Shown here piece after piece: positions 63,999-64,000 of a DNA stretch of 64,000 nt (the stretch's first letter is position 1; the number at the start of each line of letters is the position of its first letter). The stretch is from K189A clade bacterium (lineage in GTDB: Bacteria > Pseudomonadota > Gammaproteobacteria > Pseudomonadales > Azotimanducaceae): contig CACMHG010000006.1 in assembly GCA_902613475.1 (NCBI GenBank), positions 18,394-82,393 of the forward strand, given 5' to 3'. Position numbers and translations under genes: made by a program. The notes under the pieces were generated by a model. The model was not told where the DNA came from. It saw only the letters and a program-made list of their open reading frames with translations, and searched no databases.

Positions 63999-64000
63999 CG

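Overview
The window reads as chromosome from a Gammaproteobacterium, most likely a marine aerobic heterotroph related to the Cellvibrionales/OMG groups. This is an inference from gene content and order; no search was run. The right third carries a classic gammaproteobacterial core block, with gyrA, serC, pheA, hisC, tyrA, cmk, rpsA, ihfB and lapA in one orientation, followed by ubiG, a YciK-type reductase, rluB, scpB and scpA. The left two thirds are accessory: nitrogen assimilation, TonB-dependent uptake, zinc homeostasis, cytochromes P450, lipid desaturation and many secreted proteins.

Left part (0-17 kb). Two small methyltransferases, a secreted DUF952 protein and a PQQ-type sugar dehydrogenase precede a nitrogen cassette. 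It contains a biotin-dependent urea/guanidine carboxylase with two DUF1989 partners (3.5-8.4 kb, minus strand), a divergent allophanate hydrolase (8.9-10.7 kb), and a matching ABC transporter operon (13.8-16.8 kb). The DUF1989 pair makes guanidine a more likely substrate than urea. A sterol-desaturase-like hydroxylase and two secreted proteins lie between the two halves.

Middle part (17-44 kb). A large TonB-dependent receptor lies downstream of an operon of a HupE/UreJ-like membrane protein and two tandem secreted metallo-beta-lactamase-fold proteins. One of these keeps the full metal site and the other has lost every ligand. Next come an SDR, a GST, a CobW-type GTPase, an iron alcohol dehydrogenase, a secreted phosphoesterase and an LLM oxidoreductase. 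A zinc island follows: a MerC-like protein, Zur, an ABC exporter whose permease carries a histidine-rich loop, and a DUF3299 protein. Candidate Zur boxes lie before zur, between the ABC genes and the DUF3299 gene, and before the CobW GTPase. Then come two divergent P450s, a DCC-family protein, a TetR regulator facing a small membrane protein plus desaturase through a palindromic operator, and a large lipoprotein subtilase.

Right part (44-64 kb). A tRNA-Asn is followed downstream by two degenerate tandem copies of its 3' end at an exact 115-base period, each with a hairpin. The core aromatic amino acid and DNA/RNA block follows. It lacks aroA between tyrA and cmk and lacks a phosphatase gene between ubiG and the YciK-type gene, where related genomes commonly have them. 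Beside gyrA sits an amidohydrolase that has lost key metal ligands.

The best candidates for something undescribed are the HupE/MBL/dead-MBL/TonB receptor set, the histidine-loop permease in the Zur island, and the tRNA-Asn-derived repeats.
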